Positions 5,250 through 6,148 of a stretch of 6,148 nucleotides of DNA are shown here, piece by piece (the first letter of the stretch is position 1; each line of letters starts with the position of its first letter). The position numbers were made by a program, and so were the translations under genes. The stretch is from Actinomycetota bacterium (GTDB taxonomy: Bacteria > Actinomycetota > Thermoleophilia > Solirubrobacterales > Solirubrobacteraceae): contig CAJCIJ010000196.1 of NCBI GenBank assembly GCA_903970315.1, positions 1 to 6,148 of the forward strand, written 5' to 3'. The notes beneath the pieces were generated by a model that saw only the letters and a program-made list of their open reading frames with translations, searched no databases and had not been told where the DNA came from.

Positions 5250-5474
5250 GTGTACACAGTGCTTTCGCTACTTCAGATTGTCATCGCTGTGGTGCTCGTC
5301 CTGCTGGTGCTCATGCACTCCGGCAAGGACACGGGCCTCTCGGGCGCCTTTGGCGTCGGCAGCGGCGCCGGCCCGCTCGGTGGCGGGTCCATGGTCGAGC
5401 GCAACCTCAACCGCTGGACCGTTGGCTTCGCGATCCTGCTGTTCGCCAACACGCTCCTGCTGCTGAAGATCTGA
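5250..5474 (+). CDS. secG: Preprotein translocase subunit SecG
   Basis: 74 residues from GTG 5250, close to the usual length of actinobacterial SecG. The protein sits in the membrane with SecY and SecE and assists Sec-dependent export; the signal-peptide proteins in this window are expected clients. Two membrane segments are visible, residues 3-22 (VLSLLQIVIAVVLVLLVLMH) and about 57-73 (TVGFAILLFANTLLLLK). They are joined by a Gly-rich loop containing the typical GLSGAFGVGSG and a conserved-looking LNRWT just before the second helix. The frame stays open upstream to 5085, but that extension has no SecG-like sequence, so GTG 5250 is the natural start. It stands alone on its strand here. A minus-strand frame overlaps 207 of its 225 bases. 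Confidence 0.9.
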   Translation: MYTVLSLLQIVIAVVLVLLVLMHSGKDTGLSGAFGVGSGAGPLGGGSMVERNLNRWTVGFAILLFANTLLLLKI

Positions 5475-5909
5475 GCCGGGCGCAGCAGCCTCGCCGACGG
5501 GTGCAGCACCCGCCTGGGCTGGCGCCGCGCCCTGCTGAACCTGGTCGGCTCCCCGCTCGATCGCCTCGATCCGGTTGAGTATTCCAAGCGCTTCGCGCTG
5601 CAGGGTGGCAGAGATGGCGTCGTAGTCGGCGCGGGCCAGCTTGCCCGTGCGCCAGTCAAGCTCGGCGTCGCGCAGCTCGCGGTACTTGGCCTCGCGCGCG
5701 GCCGAAAGCGAGGCGCCGTCGGCGGAGGCCAAGACCAGCGCGGCGTCGATACTGTCCGCCGCCTGCGAGCGCTTGCCCAGCCGGACACCGCGCCCGTGAC
5801 GTGGGTCGGCTGGGGAGCTGGCTGACGCGCGCCGTCGCAGAGGTGCGGTGATGATGACCACCACCAGCAACACCAAGGCCAGGATGCACAGAGCCGCTAC
5901 AACGGCCAC
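5268..5909 (-). CDS. CcmI-like cytochrome c biogenesis membrane protein
   Basis: 213 residues from GTG 5909, 13 nt after the CcmF-like stop; an in-frame start at 6038 would lie inside that gene and add an Arg/Pro-rich N-terminus with no sense. Residues 2-24 are a membrane helix followed by RRR, giving a cytoplasmic remainder. Residues 72-118 (EAKYRELRDAELDWRTGKL, then ADYDAI, LQREALGILNRIEAIE) match the helical CcmI/CcmH-type pattern of a short segment found next to cytochrome c maturation genes; these proteins help present apocytochrome for haem attachment. Position downstream of ccmF supports this. After residue 118 the sequence turns into Gln/Ala/Gly-rich low complexity. Residues 146-213 are encoded antisense to secG in the codon-aligned phase, and the stop TAG is the complement of a CTA leucine codon in secG. 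The tail is probably not a conserved domain. Confidence 0.7.
   Translation of the reverse strand: MAVVAALCILALVLLVVVIITAPLRRRASASSPADPRHGRGVRLGKRSQAADSIDAALVLASADGASLSAAREAKYRELRDAELDWRTGKLARADYDAISATLQREALGILNRIEAIERGADQVQQGAAPAQAGAAPVGEAAAPGSDLQQQERVGEQQDREANGPAVEVALDHGPATERAGAAADAKGAREARVLAGVHEHQQDEHHSDDNLK
5498..5512. terminator. Short hairpin downstream of secG
   Basis: CGGGTG (5498-5503) and CACCCG (5507-5512) form a 6-bp stem with a CAG loop, 24 nt after the secG stop. No T-run follows, and the site lies inside the opposing CcmI-like frame, so it may be chance in GC-rich coding DNA. Confidence 0.25.
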
Positions 5910-5922
5910 GTCGCGACCGCCG

Positions 5923-6147
5923 TCAGCTTCCGGCGCGGGCAAGCCCCCGCGCACTGGAGTCCGAGAGCGCGGCCGGTGCGATTGCGCGCACGCGGCCAAG
6001 CAGCCGGGCGGGCCACATCGAGATGAGCGTGCCCGCAAGCACGAGCAGGCCGCCCAGCCAGACCCATTCCACCAGCGGCGAGACGATCAGGTTGAACTGC
6101 GCCGGCGGCGGACTCTGCAGGTAGCGGCGCGCCAGCACCGCGAGCGC
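5923..6147 (-). CDS. ccmF: CcmF-like haem lyase, C-terminal end (5' part outside the window)
   Basis: Only the last 74 or so residues are present; the frame stays open to the window edge. It reads RRYLQSPPPAQF, then SPLVEWVWLGGLLVLAGTLI and SMWP. A PLV-x-W-x-WLGG segment inside the last membrane helix is typical of the C-terminus of CcmF/CycK-type proteins, which work in cytochrome c maturation by attaching haem to apocytochromes at the outer face of the membrane. After the helix comes a short Arg/Ala/Ser-rich tail (LLGRVRAIAPAALSDSSARG). GTG 6138 is an internal codon rather than a start. The CcmI-like gene follows 13 nt downstream on the same strand, so the two are probably co-transcribed. 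Confidence 0.8.
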   Translation of the reverse strand, partial: ALAVLARRYLQSPPPAQFNLIVSPLVEWVWLGGLLVLAGTLISMWPARLLGRVRAIAPAALSDSSARGLARAGS

Positions 6148-6148
6148 C

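Noticed and set aside
5910..6038. Upstream in-frame start of the CcmI-like gene at 6038
   Set aside because: It would overlap the CcmF-like gene by more than 100 bp and add an Arg/Pro/Cys-rich stretch unlike the family; GTG 5909 starts directly at the membrane helix.
1..6148. CRISPR array, transposon, tRNA or rRNA
   Set aside because: No regularly spaced repeats, no transposase-like frame or terminal inverted repeats, and no tRNA-like cloverleaf were seen on either strand.

Overview
The window looks like a very GC-rich actinobacterial chromosome, and the Solirubrobacterales/Thermoleophilia are the best guess. The evidence is strong G/C third-position bias in the convincing genes, actinobacterial-type lipoprotein signal peptides, a 74-residue SecG of actinobacterial type, and a large multi-module lytic transglycosylase of a kind I associate with Thermoleophilia. 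The taxonomic call is inference from memory of these families, not from a search.

Left part (2-2053, plus strand): three co-directional envelope genes. The first, cut by the window edge, is a single-pass membrane protein with a Pro/Glu- and Asp-rich N-terminus and a small outer beta-type domain. It is followed after 31 nt by a lipoprotein with a strong Shine-Dalgarno site, and 83 nt later by a second lipoprotein starting with TTG. Both lipoproteins have their lipid-anchor cysteine at residue 27 and share a 40-residue two-cysteine module (20 of 40 positions identical, ungapped by eye). The first lipoprotein carries an additional diverged copy of that module filled with collagen-like Gly-rich sequence. 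A hairpin lies between the two lipoprotein genes and another just after the second.

Centre (2132-4750, minus strand): one 872-residue secreted cell-wall protein, convergent with the lipoprotein genes. It has an apparently intact lytic transglycosylase domain, then an M23/LytM-like domain and an M15/VanY-like domain that both seem to have lost most of their metal-binding and catalytic residues. Its 5' leader holds three back-to-back hairpins. Its 3' end lies in a mosaic of short direct repeats shared with the intergenic space.

Intergenic 4751-5249: no convincing gene. It contains the structured leader, a perfect 11-bp inverted repeat, and six copies of TAGAG/CTCTA in both orientations in front of secG.

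Right part (5250-6148): secG on the plus strand faces a minus-strand cytochrome c maturation pair, the C-terminal end of a CcmF-like haem lyase followed by a small CcmI-like membrane protein. The CcmI-like frame has no stop until it has crossed nearly all of secG in antisense (207 bp), so its last 68 residues are the codon-by-codon reverse complement of secG. All gene products here act at or across the membrane (export, wall cleavage, surface lipoproteins, cytochrome assembly), but I see no sign that they form one pathway.
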